Below are positions 38,140 to 47,057 of a stretch of 64,000 bases of DNA, piece by piece. The notes beneath the pieces were generated by a model. It was given only the letters and a program-made list of their open reading frames with translations, was not told the origin of the DNA and made no database searches. The first letter of the stretch is position 1, and the number at the start of each line of letters is the position of its first letter. Origin of the DNA: Burkholderia stabilis (GTDB taxonomy: Bacteria; Pseudomonadota; Gammaproteobacteria; Burkholderiales; Burkholderiaceae); NCBI RefSeq assembly GCF_001742165.1, contig NZ_CP016443.1:3254881-3318880 (forward strand), written 5' to 3'. A program made the position numbers and the translations under genes.

Positions 38140-38852
38140 TGAGGTACTCGATTGTTGTCATTGTACTGGCTGCCCTGATACAGGGATGCGTGACACAGCA
38201 GAGGCAGATATTTTCATTGGGTAATTTTCTGCGTGCAAACGTGCTGCCCTATGATTCACCACCCCAGATCATCTACCGAATCGATGACCACCGTTTTGTG
38301 ACACTCGAGAACTATCGAGACTGCAATTACGGTCAAGCCTATTACAACGATACGCACGCTGGGATAAAAACAGGCTTGGGTAGAGCGAGTGTCGAAGATT
38401 ACCAAGGTCGACTAATTAATGCTGATCTGACTGGGCGAAATTTAGCCTTTCCGTCCGGTGCGCCGCCGCATCTTGGAACGTCGGATCACGGCGTCGATGT
38501 TGGATTGTTGTATTCGACGGACGGCGGGAGAAGCTTCGCTGCAATGGTTTATATGAAGAACAGTTTTGATCCGTTCGAGGACTCGAAGAACTATTCGGTG
38601 TTCGTAACCGAAGACAAAGTCTATGTCGCGAAGAAGTGGGGAGACGACGATGCCTACGTCGTTGTATCTCCGATGGTGCCGGGTATTGACTTAAACAGGC
38701 CCTATCCGCCTGGTGTCAGGGGCGGGAGCTTTGCAGCATCAAAGCGACCAGGTGTTTTTTCAAAGCTTCGCACGCCCTCCGGCCAGGACCGCATCACCTG
38801 CGACGCGTCGATCAAGCCGTCTAACCCGGATGCACCGCTGGTACCCCAATGA
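38139..38852 (+). CDS. lipoprotein, predicted Tli3-type immunity protein for the Tle3 lipase
   Basis: Periplasmic lipoprotein of 237 residues. The signal MRYSIVVIVLAALIQGC gives a lipidated Cys17. The rest is a soluble domain with YRIDDHRFVTLENYRDC, GVDVGLLYSTDGGRSF and VFVTEDKVYVAKKWGDDDAYV. Start at ATG 38139 overlaps the lipase stop (TGATG), with GGGGAG before it. Position directly after a Tle3 effector, lipidation and size match Tli3 immunity proteins, which neutralise the lipase in the periplasm. The gene is markedly more AT-rich than its neighbours, as is common for immunity genes. Function is inferred mostly from context. Confidence 0.8.
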   Translation: MRYSIVVIVLAALIQGCVTQQRQIFSLGNFLRANVLPYDSPPQIIYRIDDHRFVTLENYRDCNYGQAYYNDTHAGIKTGLGRASVEDYQGRLINADLTGRNLAFPSGAPPHLGTSDHGVDVGLLYSTDGGRSFAAMVYMKNSFDPFEDSKNYSVFVTEDKVYVAKKWGDDDAYVVVSPMVPGIDLNRPYPPGVRGGSFAASKRPGVFSKLRTPSGQDRITCDASIKPSNPDAPLVPQ

Positions 38853-38890
38853 CGTACTCGGTTTCACCACCCTTCATGGAGCACACCATC

Positions 38891-39148
38891 ATGAAAAACC
38901 CAGTGTGCCTGGGCGATGCGACGACACATGGCGGCGTCGTCAAGACCGCATCATCGACATTCGATCTCGACGGCCGCAAGGTGGCGCTGCTGCATGACGT
39001 CGTCTCGTGCCCGGAGCACGGCGACAACTCGATCATCGAGTGCACCGAGGGCTACAGCGAAGGCGGCCGAAAATGGGCGGTGCATATGTGCCGGACGCGG
39101 TGTGGCAGCCAGGTGATCGCCAGCAGCAAAGGGATGAAAATCGCATGA
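38891..39148 (+). CDS. PAAR-domain T6SS spike-tip protein
   Basis: Small cone-forming tip that caps the VgrG trimer, 85 residues. The PAAR pattern is clear: CLGDATTHGGVVKTASSTFDLDGRKVALLHD, then VSCPEHGDNSIIECTEG; the conserved His and Cys residues would bind the zinc at the tip. I use ATG 38891, with GGAG nine bases upstream, because PAAR proteins usually begin this close to the GD motif. ATG 38849, which overlaps the immunity gene stop (ATGA), is a real alternative and would add 14 residues. Its stop overlaps the next start. Confidence 0.9.
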   Translation: MKNPVCLGDATTHGGVVKTASSTFDLDGRKVALLHDVVSCPEHGDNSIIECTEGYSEGGRKWAVHMCRTRCGSQVIASSKGMKIA

Positions 39149-40563
39149 GTCGAACGTGGACGATCCCGAACATCGGGGAGTATCAGTACGGCAAGCCACC
39201 GTCGATCTGGTGGTGCGTCCTTGCCATCGTTGTCATCCAGGCCGCGGGCATGCTCATCGCGGTACTCAACTGGGAGCAGGGCAAGCCGGTGATGTCCGAA
39301 CTCCTCTTCGAGCGCGCGGTGCTGTTGCCGCTGCTGGTGTCGGGAGCCGTGTGCGGGGTGATCTATGTCGGCTACGAGGAGTGGATCGAGCGGGTTGATT
39401 GGTGGAATTTCCTGTGCCGCAGCGAGCGGGCTGCATGGCGGCAATGGGCGCAAGCGCACATGGCGATCGTCAATAGCATTGCGTTGACGCCTGAGCCCGA
39501 GTTGGCCGAACGTCTGCTGGGTCTGGAGGGCAGTACGCCGATTAATCCCGGCAAGATCCTGTCCTTGCCGGTGACGGAAAGCTCGGCAGGGGCATCGCGG
39601 CTTGGGCGGGTGTTGGAGCAACTGGTGACGCCGTTTGCGGTGAGCCTCGCACGTTATGCGCCGACCCGGGTCGTCGACGTGATCTTGCAATCCGCCGACA
39701 AGGAGGATCTGACCGAACTACGAGCGGTCTGGAAGAAACTGAATCTGCCTGACCTCGTGCAGTTCGGATGGGTGCCTTTCGGTGCGAAGCAGACAAATAT
39801 CGAGACGTGGTTCGACGAGGCAGGGAAAGCCGATTTTCGACTGTTGCTGGCCTGCCAACTGCATGCGGAGGGCACGGAGCCGACTTGGTCCGAGGCCGCC
39901 GTGGCGATGTTGCTTGCTTCACCGCGCGCGGTCGAGAGCGTCAAGGGAAAGCTCAGGCCTCAGGCGCGGTTATTCCGGCCGATTGCGATGCCGTCCGATT
40001 CCGTGGCGGACGCGCTGGAAACGCTGCTGGCTTCGGAGCAGACGCCTCGCGGGCGCATCCGTCATGTGTGGTTGAGTGATTTGCCGCCCCAGAGCCGTCA
40101 CGCGGCGCTCGGCGCCGTCAAGGATGCCGGACTGGAGCTACCGACGCATGATGTTGATCGCGCGATCGGCAAACCCGGGCCGGTGAGTGGCTTGTTGCTT
40201 CAGGCGCTCGCGGCGCAGATGGTGGCACATGGCCAGGGCGCACAACTGGTTGCTTCGCCGAGCGCTCAACAGGTACGGCTGAATTTGATCGGAGCGCAGT
40301 GCGCACCGGTGCCTCGCGTCGAGGCGGGCTATATGCGTCGGCTTAGCCTGTCGGTTAGCCTGGGCGGGAGTTGTTGCCTGATCCTGATCATGGTCGCGCT
40401 TGATGCTCTCAATGCATCCAGAGGATGGTTCTGGGCCTGCATGACCGGGTTCGTATTGCTGCTCCTGATCCAGCTTGGTGGTTCGTTCCTGAGGCGTGAG
40501 CTGTTGGAAGACGATTTTTACCGGCAACTGCGGGATCTCGACGCCGGATATAAGGCCATGTGA
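39145..40563 (+). CDS. T6SS-associated membrane protein of unknown function, adaptor candidate
   Basis: A 472-residue protein I do not recognise with certainty. Two helices near the N terminus (WWCVLAIVVIQAAGMLIAVL; ERAVLLPLLVSGAVCGVIYVG) and two near the C terminus (CCLILIMVALDALNA; ACMTGFVLLLLIQLGGSF) bracket a soluble domain of about 290 residues. The ATG at 39145 overlaps the PAAR stop (ATGA), so it belongs to the same transcript. In Pseudomonas and enteroaggregative E. coli a dedicated adaptor (Tla3) loads Tle3 on VgrG; this protein is in the right place for such a role. The segment GPVSGLLLQALAAQMVAHGQGAQ and RIRHVWLSDL vaguely recall a thiolase fold. Function is an inference from position. 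Confidence 0.6.
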   Translation: MSRTWTIPNIGEYQYGKPPSIWWCVLAIVVIQAAGMLIAVLNWEQGKPVMSELLFERAVLLPLLVSGAVCGVIYVGYEEWIERVDWWNFLCRSERAAWRQWAQAHMAIVNSIALTPEPELAERLLGLEGSTPINPGKILSLPVTESSAGASRLGRVLEQLVTPFAVSLARYAPTRVVDVILQSADKEDLTELRAVWKKLNLPDLVQFGWVPFGAKQTNIETWFDEAGKADFRLLLACQLHAEGTEPTWSEAAVAMLLASPRAVESVKGKLRPQARLFRPIAMPSDSVADALETLLASEQTPRGRIRHVWLSDLPPQSRHAALGAVKDAGLELPTHDVDRAIGKPGPVSGLLLQALAAQMVAHGQGAQLVASPSAQQVRLNLIGAQCAPVPRVEAGYMRRLSLSVSLGGSCCLILIMVALDALNASRGWFWACMTGFVLLLLIQLGGSFLRRELLEDDFYRQLRDLDAGYKAM

Positions 40564-40704
40564 TGTGTGGCACGGCATCACGCGAGCGACGATCGAATGA
40601 GAGTTAGAGCAGAACCTCGAATCCGGATGCGCGGTGCGGAGCCTCGGTCGGCCCTTTTTTCCTAATTGCGTCGCCGCAATCGTCGGCATCCGCGAATTTC
40701 CTCC

Positions 40705-40755
40705 TTGACTCTCGCCGACGAGCGTTTATTCTTCGATCCATAACCAACGGGTTAT
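40705..40755 (+). promoter_or_regulatory. arsR-type promoter with palindromic operator
   Basis: TTGACT at 40705-40710 and TATTCT at 40727-40732 are 16 bases apart, a good sigma70-type promoter. Directly downstream lies a perfect inverted repeat ATAACC-AACG-GGTTAT at 40740-40755, just before the regulator start at 40764. The placement over the expected transcription start fits repression by the ArsR protein. Confidence 0.75.
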
Positions 40756-40763
40756 TGATTTGA

Positions 40764-41093
40764 ATGGACATGCAGAACGCTCACGACATGCTTTTCAGGA
40801 CGCTTGCCGATCCGACGCGCCGCGCGCTCTTTGAGCGGCTATGCGCGGAGGGCGAGCTGACGGTTGCCGCGCTGACCGCCCATGCGGGCGTGTCGCAGCC
40901 GGCCGTGTCGAAGCATCTCGGCGTACTGAAGCAGGCCGGGCTCGTGAATGACCGTCACGAAGGCCGGCAGACGCACTACAGCGCGCAGCCGCAAGCGCTG
41001 GCCCCGCTGATCGACTGGACGAGCCAGATGGCAGGCTTCTGGCAGAACCGGTTCGACGCCCTTGAAGATCTGCTCAAAAGGATGGACCAGTAA
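40764..41093 (+). CDS. ArsR-family winged-helix transcriptional regulator
   Basis: Repressor of 109 residues. The winged helix covers most of it: LFRTLADPTRRALFERLCAEGELTVAALTAHAGVSQPAVSKHLGVLKQAGLV, then HEGRQTHYSAQPQALAPLIDW. No Cys pair of the classical arsenic sensors is present, so it is of the non-metal type usually paired with SRPBCC proteins. ATG 40764 is used; ATG 40770 is possible. Its stop overlaps the next ATG (TAATG), so the three genes form one operon, with a palindrome over the promoter as the likely autoregulatory site. Confidence 0.93.
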   Translation: MDMQNAHDMLFRTLADPTRRALFERLCAEGELTVAALTAHAGVSQPAVSKHLGVLKQAGLVNDRHEGRQTHYSAQPQALAPLIDWTSQMAGFWQNRFDALEDLLKRMDQ

Positions 41094-41524
41094 TGAACCA
41101 AGCCTCTATCGAAACGCGCTCCGTCGTCGTCGACCGGGAGCTGCCGCATCCGCCGGAGAAGATCTGGCGCGCGCTCACGCAACCGCACCTGATCGAGGCG
41201 TGGCTGATGAAGAGCGACTTCGAGCCCGTCGCGGGCCACGCGTTCAGCTTCCGCGCGGACTGGGGCTCGGTCGATTGCAAGGTCCTGACGATCGAGCCGC
41301 ACCGCGAGCTGTCCTACACGTGGGCCGCGTACGGTCTCGAAAGCGTCGTCACGTGGACGCTCACGCCGACGCACGCGGGCACGCACCTGCGCATGGAGCA
41401 GGTGGGCTTCCGCCCGGATCAGGAGCAGGCGTACCGCGGCGCGCAACACGGTTGGGTGCGGTTCTTCGAGTCGCTTGAACAGGTGCTGGCGCGCCCCGAC
41501 GAAGGCACGGAGGCCCGCGCATGA
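41093..41524 (+). CDS. SRPBCC/AHSA1-domain protein
   Basis: A 143-residue protein of the START-like AHSA1 family, which forms a hydrophobic ligand cavity. Family marks: VVVDRELPHPPEKIWRALTQPHLIEAWLM, the WGSVDCKVLTIEPHRELSYTW middle and the C-terminal GAQHGWVRFFESLEQVL. Such proteins commonly sit beside ArsR regulators as here, and their ligand or function is usually unknown. It overlaps the regulator stop by one base and its stop overlaps the next gene (ATGA). Confidence 0.93.
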   Translation: MNQASIETRSVVVDRELPHPPEKIWRALTQPHLIEAWLMKSDFEPVAGHAFSFRADWGSVDCKVLTIEPHRELSYTWAAYGLESVVTWTLTPTHAGTHLRMEQVGFRPDQEQAYRGAQHGWVRFFESLEQVLARPDEGTEARA

Positions 41525-41933
41525 GTACCACGGACCTCAACCCTTCGGAGCGCATCGACGCATTGATCGCCGGCATCGCCGACTGGCGCGGCAAGACGTT
41601 CGCCGATCTCCGCGAAACGATCCTCGCGGCCGACGACGGCATCGTCGAGGACTGGAAATGGATGGGCAGCCCCGTGTGGTCGTGCGACGGGATGATCGCG
41701 GTCGCGAACGCGCACAAGGGCAAAGTGAAGCTGACCTTCATGCACGGCGCGCATCTACCCGATCCCGGGGGCTGTTCAATGACGGTCTCAACGGCAACGC
41801 GCGGCGCGCGATCGACTTCTTCGAAGGCGACCGGATCGACAAGCGGGCGTTGAAGACGCTCATCCGCGCGGCGATCGAATACAACCGGACGCATCTGAAG
41901 AAGAACACCCGGACGAGGGCGAAGGCGGCGTGA
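41521..41933 (+). pseudogene. DUF1801-family protein, frameshifted
   Basis: Third gene of the ArsR operon; unknown function. The frame from ATG 41521 carries the DUF1801 part RIDALIAGIADWRGKTFADLR, EDWKWMGSPVWSCDGMIA and KLTFMHGAHLPDP. The rest, GLFNDGLNGNARRAIDFFEGD and ALKTLIRAAIEYNRTHLKKN, is in another frame. Adding one base to the C3/G5 run at 41764-41771 restores D-P-x-G-L-F and gives about 137 residues. This is the second one-base homopolymer loss within 5.2 kb, which raises the chance of a sequencing error. Confidence 0.8.
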
Positions 41934-41980
41934 CGTGCCGTCTGCCCGACGCTGCCGCATAACGCAGGCATAACGCAGGC

Positions 41981-42007
41981 AAAAAAAAGCCCGACACGAG
42001 GTCGGGC
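41981..42007 (-). terminator. rho-independent terminator of the aconitase transcript
   Basis: Read on the minus strand, the stem GCCCGAC/GTCGGGC with a five-base loop is followed by eight T residues (the A run at 41981-41988). It lies 58 bases past the aconitase stop. A shorter A-rich start on the other side may also help stop the convergent DUF1801 transcript. Confidence 0.88.
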
Positions 42008-42064
42008 ATCCAAATCGGCCGCAACCGCCGCGAGGCGGTTACGGCACCTGCAAAAGCAGGGCGC

Positions 42065-44782
42065 TTACGCTGCGAGCAGCGAGCGCAGCACGAACGGCAG
42101 GATACCGCCGTGCTTGTAGTAGTCGACTTCGATCGGCGTATCGATACGCAGCAGCACCTGCACGCGCTGCGTTTCGCCGTTCTTGCGGTTGATCACGAGC
42201 GTCACGTCCTGCTGCGGCTTGAATTCGTCGCCGAGGCCTTCGATGTCGTACGTCTCGTCGCCGGTGATGCCGAGCGACTGGACGCTGTCCGAGCCCTTGA
42301 ACTGCAGCGGCAGCACGCCCATGCCGACCAGGTTCGAGCGGTGGATGCGCTCGAAGCTGCGTGCGATCACGGCCTTCACGCCGAGCAGTTGCGTGCCCTT
42401 CGCGGCCCAGTCGCGCGACGAGCCCGTGCCGTACTCTTCGCCCGCGAACACGACGGTCGGCGTGTCGGCGGCGACGTACTGCATCGCTGCGTCGTAGATC
42501 GACTGCTGTTCGCCGCTCGGCTGATGGATCGTCAGGCCGCCTTCGACGCGCGTGCCGTCTGCCTTCACCGGGATCATCAGGTTCTTGATCCGGACGTTCG
42601 CGAACGTGCCGCGCATCATCACGTCGTGGTTGCCGCGGCGCGAGCCGTAGCTGTTGAAGTCGGCCTTCTGCACGCCGTTTTCCTTCAGCCACTTGCCTGC
42701 CGGCGAGTCTTCCTTGATCGAGCCTGCCGGGCTGATGTGGTCGGTCGTGACCGAATCACCGAAGATGCCGAGTGCGCGCGCGCCCTTGACCGTCGGGATC
42801 GAGTCGGCCGGTTCCATCGAGAAGTCCTTGCCGAAGAACGGCGGCTCCGCGATGTACGTCGACTTCGGCCAGTCGTAGACCTGGCCCGATTCGCCCTCGA
42901 TCTTGCTCCAGAGGTCGCCCTTCTTGGTCAGCTTCGAGTAGTTGTCCTCGAACTTCTTCGGATCGAGCGCGAACTTGAGCAGCGCGTGGATTTCATCGCT
43001 CGTCGGCCAGATGTCGCCGAGGTAGATGTCGCGGCCGCCCTTGCCCTTGCCGACCGGCTCGGTCATCAGGTCGCGCGTGATGTTGCCGGCGATCGCGTAC
43101 GCGACGACGAGCGGCGGCGACGCGAGGAAGTTCGCGCGGATGTTCGGGTGGATACGCGCTTCGAAGTTGCGGTTGCCCGACAGCACGGCTGCCGCGACGA
43201 TGTCGTTCTTCGTGATCGCTTCGTTCAGCTCCGGCGTCAGGTCGCCGGCGTTGCCGATACAGGTCGTGCAGCCGTAGGCCGCGACTTCGAAGCCGAGCTT
43301 CGCCAGGTAGGGCAGCAGGCCCGTCTTCGTCAGGTACTCGGTGACGATGCGCGACCCCGGTGCGAGCGAGGTCTTGATCTTCGGATCGACCGTGAGACCG
43401 GCTTCGACGGCCTTCTTCGCGAGCAGGCCGGCAGCCAGCAGCACGCTCGGGTTCGACGTGTTCGTGCACGACGTGATCGCGGCGATCAGCACGTCGCCGT
43501 TCTTCACGTCGACGTTGTTGCTCGTCGTGTATTGCGTGTTCAGGTCGTCCGCCTTCTTCGCGAAGCCGTTTTCAGCGACCGGCTTCGAGAACAGGTCGGT
43601 GAACGTCGACTTGACGTTGCCGATCTCGATGCGGTCCTGCGGGCGCTTCGGGCCGGCCAGCGACGGTGCGACCGTCGCCAGGTCGAGCGTGACCGTCTTC
43701 GTGTAGTCGATGTCGCCGGCCTTCGGAATGCCGAACAGCTTCTGCGCCTTGAAGTAGTTTTCGAACGCGGCGATTTCCGCCTTCGTGCGGCCGGTGCCTT
43801 CGAAGTAGTCGATCGTCTTTTCGTCGACCGGGAAGAAGCCCATCGTCGCGCCGTATTCCGGCGCCATGTTGCCGATCGTTGCGCGGTCCGGCAGCGACAG
43901 CGACTTCGTGCCTTCGCCGAAGAACTCGACGAACTTGCCGACGACCTTCTCCTTGCGCAGCATTTCGGTGATCGTCAGCACCAGGTCGGTGGCCGTCACG
44001 CCTTCGCGCAGCTTGCCCTTCAGCTCGACACCGACGACGTCCGGCGTCAGGAAGTACACCGGCTGGCCCAGCATGCCGGCTTCGGCTTCGATGCCGCCCA
44101 CGCCCCAGCCGACCACGCCGATGCCGTTGATCATCGTCGTGTGGCTGTCCGTGCCGACGAGGGTGTCCGGGTAGTACACGGTGTCGCCGCCTTCCGCCTT
44201 CTTGTGGACGCCGCGCGCGAGGTATTCGAGGTTCACCTGGTGGACGATACCGACGCCCGGCGGCACGACCTTGAACGTGTCGAATGCCTGCATGCCCCAC
44301 TTCATGAACTGGTAGCGCTCGTTGTTGCGCTGGAATTCCAGTTTCATGTTCAGGTCGAGCGCATCCTTCTGGCGGAAGTAATCGATCTGGACCGAGTGGT
44401 CGACGACGAGATCGACCGGGACCAGCGGTTCGATCTTCTTCGGGTTCTTGCCCGTGCGCTCGGCGACGCCGCGCATGGCCGCGATGTCGGCGAGCAGCGG
44501 CACGCCCGTGAAGTCCTGCAGCACGACGCGCGACACCACGAACGGAATCTCGTCGATGCGCTTCGCGGTCGGCTTCCAGTTCGCGAGCTGCTCGATGTGC
44601 TCCTCGGTGATTTTCTTGCCGTCGTAGTTGCGCAGCACGGACTCGAGCACGATACGGATCGACACCGGCAGGCGTTCGATCTTCGTCTTCAGTTCCTTGC
44701 CGAGTTGCGGCAGCGAGTAGAACTTGCCTTTACCGGAACCGCTGTCGAATTCCTTGAGGGTCTTGTGGAGATTGTGGGCCAT
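42065..44782 (-). CDS. acnA: aconitate hydratase A
   Basis: Iron-sulfur enzyme isomerising citrate to isocitrate in the TCA cycle; 905 residues, the standard AcnA length. Cluster ligands are the Cys in [17 protein letters not shown] and the pair in [13 protein letters not shown]. Further marks are [47 protein letters not shown] and the swivel-domain [21 protein letters not shown] start at ATG 44782 (MAHNLHK), with CAGGA nine bases upstream; the frame extends 11 residues further. The PrpD-family gene is 52 bases upstream on the same strand, and a strong terminator follows. Confidence 0.97.
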   Translation of the reverse strand: MAHNLHKTLKEFDSGSGKGKFYSLPQLGKELKTKIERLPVSIRIVLESVLRNYDGKKITEEHIEQLANWKPTAKRIDEIPFVVSRVVLQDFTGVPLLADIAAMRGVAERTGKNPKKIEPLVPVDLVVDHSVQIDYFRQKDALDLNMKLEFQRNNERYQFMKWGMQAFDTFKVVPPGVGIVHQVNLEYLARGVHKKAEGGDTVYYPDTLVGTDSHTTMINGIGVVGWGVGGIEAEAGMLGQPVYFLTPDVVGVELKGKLREGVTATDLVLTITEMLRKEKVVGKFVEFFGEGTKSLSLPDRATIGNMAPEYGATMGFFPVDEKTIDYFEGTGRTKAEIAAFENYFKAQKLFGIPKAGDIDYTKTVTLDLATVAPSLAGPKRPQDRIEIGNVKSTFTDLFSKPVAENGFAKKADDLNTQYTTSNNVDVKNGDVLIAAITSCTNTSNPSVLLAAGLLAKKAVEAGLTVDPKIKTSLAPGSRIVTEYLTKTGLLPYLAKLGFEVAAYGCTTCIGNAGDLTPELNEAITKNDIVAAAVLSGNRNFEARIHPNIRANFLASPPLVVAYAIAGNITRDLMTEPVGKGKGGRDIYLGDIWPTSDEIHALLKFALDPKKFEDNYSKLTKKGDLWSKIEGESGQVYDWPKSTYIAEPPFFGKDFSMEPADSIPTVKGARALGIFGDSVTTDHISPAGSIKEDSPAGKWLKENGVQKADFNSYGSRRGNHDVMMRGTFANVRIKNLMIPVKADGTRVEGGLTIHQPSGEQQSIYDAAMQYVAADTPTVVFAGEEYGTGSSRDWAAKGTQLLGVKAVIARSFERIHRSNLVGMGVLPLQFKGSDSVQSLGITGDETYDIEGLGDEFKPQQDVTLVINRKNGETQRVQVLLRIDTPIEVDYYKHGGILPFVLRSLLAA

Positions 44783-44834
44783 GGTGATTTTCCTGGGTTT
44801 AAGGCTAGGAAACAAAGAGTCCTGTAGATGACGG

Positions 44835-46286
44835 CTATATCACATACAAGTCGACGTACTCATCGACCGGCATTGCTTCGAGCTTTGCCTGGTCCAGCGA
44901 CACGTCGAGAATCGCTTGTTGCTGCTTTGCCGGGAAGCGGCGGGCAAGGTTGGTCCTGAACTTCTCGACCAGGAGCGGGATGCCTTCGGTGCGCCGCCGC
45001 TGATGGCCGAGCGGGTATTCGACCGCCACCTCGGCAAGCTTCGACCCGTCCGTGAACTCGATCGTCAGTGCATTCGCGATCGAGCGCTTGTCCGGGTCGT
45101 GGTAATCCTTCGTGAACTGCGGATCCTCGACGCACACGGTTTTCGCGCGCAGCGCGTCGATACGCGGATCTGCTGCGGCCGAATCTTCATAATCGGCCGC
45201 GGTCAGCCGGCCGAACAGCAGCGGCACGGCGACCATGTACTGGATGCAGTGGTCGCGGTCGGCCGGATTGGCGAGCGGGCCCTGCTTGTCGATGATGCGG
45301 ATCGCGGCCGCGTGCGTGCGGATCGTGATCCGGCTGATCTCGTCGGTCGTGCGGCCCGCCGCGGCAAGCTGCGCATGCAGTTGCAGCGCAGCCTCGGCTG
45401 CCGTTTGCGCGTGGAATTCGGCGGGGAACGCGATCTTGAACAGCACGTTTTCCATCACGTACGTGCCGTACGGGCGCTGGAAGCGGAACGGCTTGCCGTC
45501 GAACAGCACGTCGTAGAAGCCCCAGGTTTTTGCGGTGAGCGCCGACGGGTAGCCCATTTCGCCCGTTTTCGCGATCAGCGCGAGGCGTACCGCGCGGGAC
45601 GTGGCGTCGCCGGCCGCCCATGACTTGCGCGAGCCCGTGTTCGGCGCATGGCGGTAGGTGCGCAGCGCGTGGCCGTCGACGAATGCGTTGGATACCGCGT
45701 TGATCAGCTCGTCGCGCGTGAGCCCGAGCAGCCGGCCGACGACGGCCGTCGACGCGACCTTCACGAGCAGCACGTGGTCGAGCCCGACCGCATTGAATGA
45801 ATTTTCGAGTGCGAGGCAGCCCTGGATCTCGTGGGCCTGGATCATCGCGACCAGCACGTCGCGCATGAGCAAAGGCTTCCGGCCGGCCGCGACGGCCGTG
45901 CGGGAGAGCCAGTCGGCCGTCGCCAGGATTCCGCCGAGATTGTCGGACGGATGACCCCATTCGGCGGCGAGCCAGGTGTCGTTGAAGTCCAGCCAGCGGA
46001 TCATCGCCCCGATGCCGAACGCGGCCTGGACGGGATCGAGCTGGAAGGACGTGCCGGGCACCTTCGCGCCGTTCGGCACGATCGTGCCGGGCACGACGGG
46101 GCCGAGCAGCTTGGTGCAGGCAGGGTAGGACAGCGCCTCGAGTCCGCATCCGAGCGTGTCGATCAGGCAATGACGCGCCGTCTCCAGCGCGAGCGCGCTG
46201 TCGATGCCGGCGTTCAGCACGTAGTCGACGATATCGACGAGTACCGTATCCGGAGCAGGGCGGACGTTGGAGACCGGGGCGGACAT
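44835..46286 (-). CDS. prpD: MmgE/PrpD-family 2-methylcitrate dehydratase-like protein
   Basis: Iron-independent dehydratase family protein of 483 residues. In the 2-methylcitrate cycle PrpD makes 2-methyl-cis-aconitate; many members also accept citrate. Conserved parts are [76 protein letters not shown] and the C-terminal [11 protein letters not shown]. The usual companions prpB and prpC are absent; instead it sits directly before aconitase in a TCA cluster, so it may process citrate or methylcitrate there. The gene symbol is by family resemblance. Confidence 0.88.
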   Translation of the reverse strand: MSAPVSNVRPAPDTVLVDIVDYVLNAGIDSALALETARHCLIDTLGCGLEALSYPACTKLLGPVVPGTIVPNGAKVPGTSFQLDPVQAAFGIGAMIRWLDFNDTWLAAEWGHPSDNLGGILATADWLSRTAVAAGRKPLLMRDVLVAMIQAHEIQGCLALENSFNAVGLDHVLLVKVASTAVVGRLLGLTRDELINAVSNAFVDGHALRTYRHAPNTGSRKSWAAGDATSRAVRLALIAKTGEMGYPSALTAKTWGFYDVLFDGKPFRFQRPYGTYVMENVLFKIAFPAEFHAQTAAEAALQLHAQLAAAGRTTDEISRITIRTHAAAIRIIDKQGPLANPADRDHCIQYMVAVPLLFGRLTAADYEDSAAADPRIDALRAKTVCVEDPQFTKDYHDPDKRSIANALTIEFTDGSKLAEVAVEYPLGHQRRRTEGIPLLVEKFRTNLARRFPAKQQQAILDVSLDQAKLEAMPVDEYVDLYVI

Positions 46287-46308
46287 CGAGGGGCCGGAGG
46301 GAACGCGC

Positions 46309-46827
46309 TTAGTTCGTTGCCGGCTTCAGTTCGTTCGACTGCGTCGGCGCGGGCGTGCCTTGCGCCATTTCCGGCGTCACGCACTCGTCGGCGAGACGCT
46401 CGCCGCCGTTCGCGTCGGAGAACAGCATCGCCTTGGTCGGGATCACGACCAGCTTGAAGCCGGCTGCCGGATCGTAGAACGTGTCGGCGCCCGTCGTCGT
46501 GGCCTGACGCGGCAGCTTGTAGTTCTTCTTCGCCCAGTGAACCGTGACGACCTGGTCGCGCTTCATGTCGCCGGCGAGGTCGAACGACAGGCCTTCCTTA
46601 CAGGCCCACTTGACCGCGCCGTCCGGTACCGGATCAACCTTGGCGGCGGCACGCGCCTGCGCCTTCTTGCTGCGCGGGATGATGCGCTTGGCCGGCGCCG
46701 GGCGCTTGGCCGCGGCCTTCTTCGCGGTCGTGGTGGTGGCCGTACCCTGGGCGAACGCGCTCGGAGCCGACACCAGCATCGTGGCGGACAAGGCGCCGAT
46801 GGCGGTAGCGATCAGGAGTTTCTTCAT
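46309..46827 (-). CDS. secreted protein resembling MliC/PliC lysozyme inhibitors
   Basis: A 172-residue exported protein: signal peptide [26 protein letters not shown], then a Lys/Ala/Arg-rich linker ([20 protein letters not shown]) and a beta-rich domain. The domain pattern [47 protein letters not shown] and a closing ADEC resembles the MliC fold, in which two Cys form a disulfide. If right, it would protect peptidoglycan from C-type lysozyme. It lies 22 bases before the prpD-like gene in the same direction. The MliC call is by pattern and is tentative; the gene itself is well supported. Confidence 0.7.
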   Translation of the reverse strand: MKKLLIATAIGALSATMLVSAPSAFAQGTATTTTAKKAAAKRPAPAKRIIPRSKKAQARAAAKVDPVPDGAVKWACKEGLSFDLAGDMKRDQVVTVHWAKKNYKLPRQATTTGADTFYDPAAGFKLVVIPTKAMLFSDANGGERLADECVTPEMAQGTPAPTQSNELKPATN

Positions 46828-47057
46828 GGAGTCAGAACCTTTCGATAATCAGTTGACAAGGGCAGGCAATCGAAACTGCCGGCCGGTTTGAAACTGCACG
46901 CGCCCCGAAAGCGCGCAGCGGCCGCTATTTTCACCTATTTGGCCGCGCATATTTCAGGTTTTCGGGCTCCGTTACGTTTTTTGTCGTTTCGCAAAACTGT
47001 GATCGTCCTGCGTCCCGGCGAATGCATCGAATTCATGTGCCGGCCGGCGGCGCGCGC

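Noticed and set aside
41953..41980. Direct repeat CATAACGCAGG near the aconitase terminator
   Set aside because: Two short copies only; no link to a mobile element or regulatory site.
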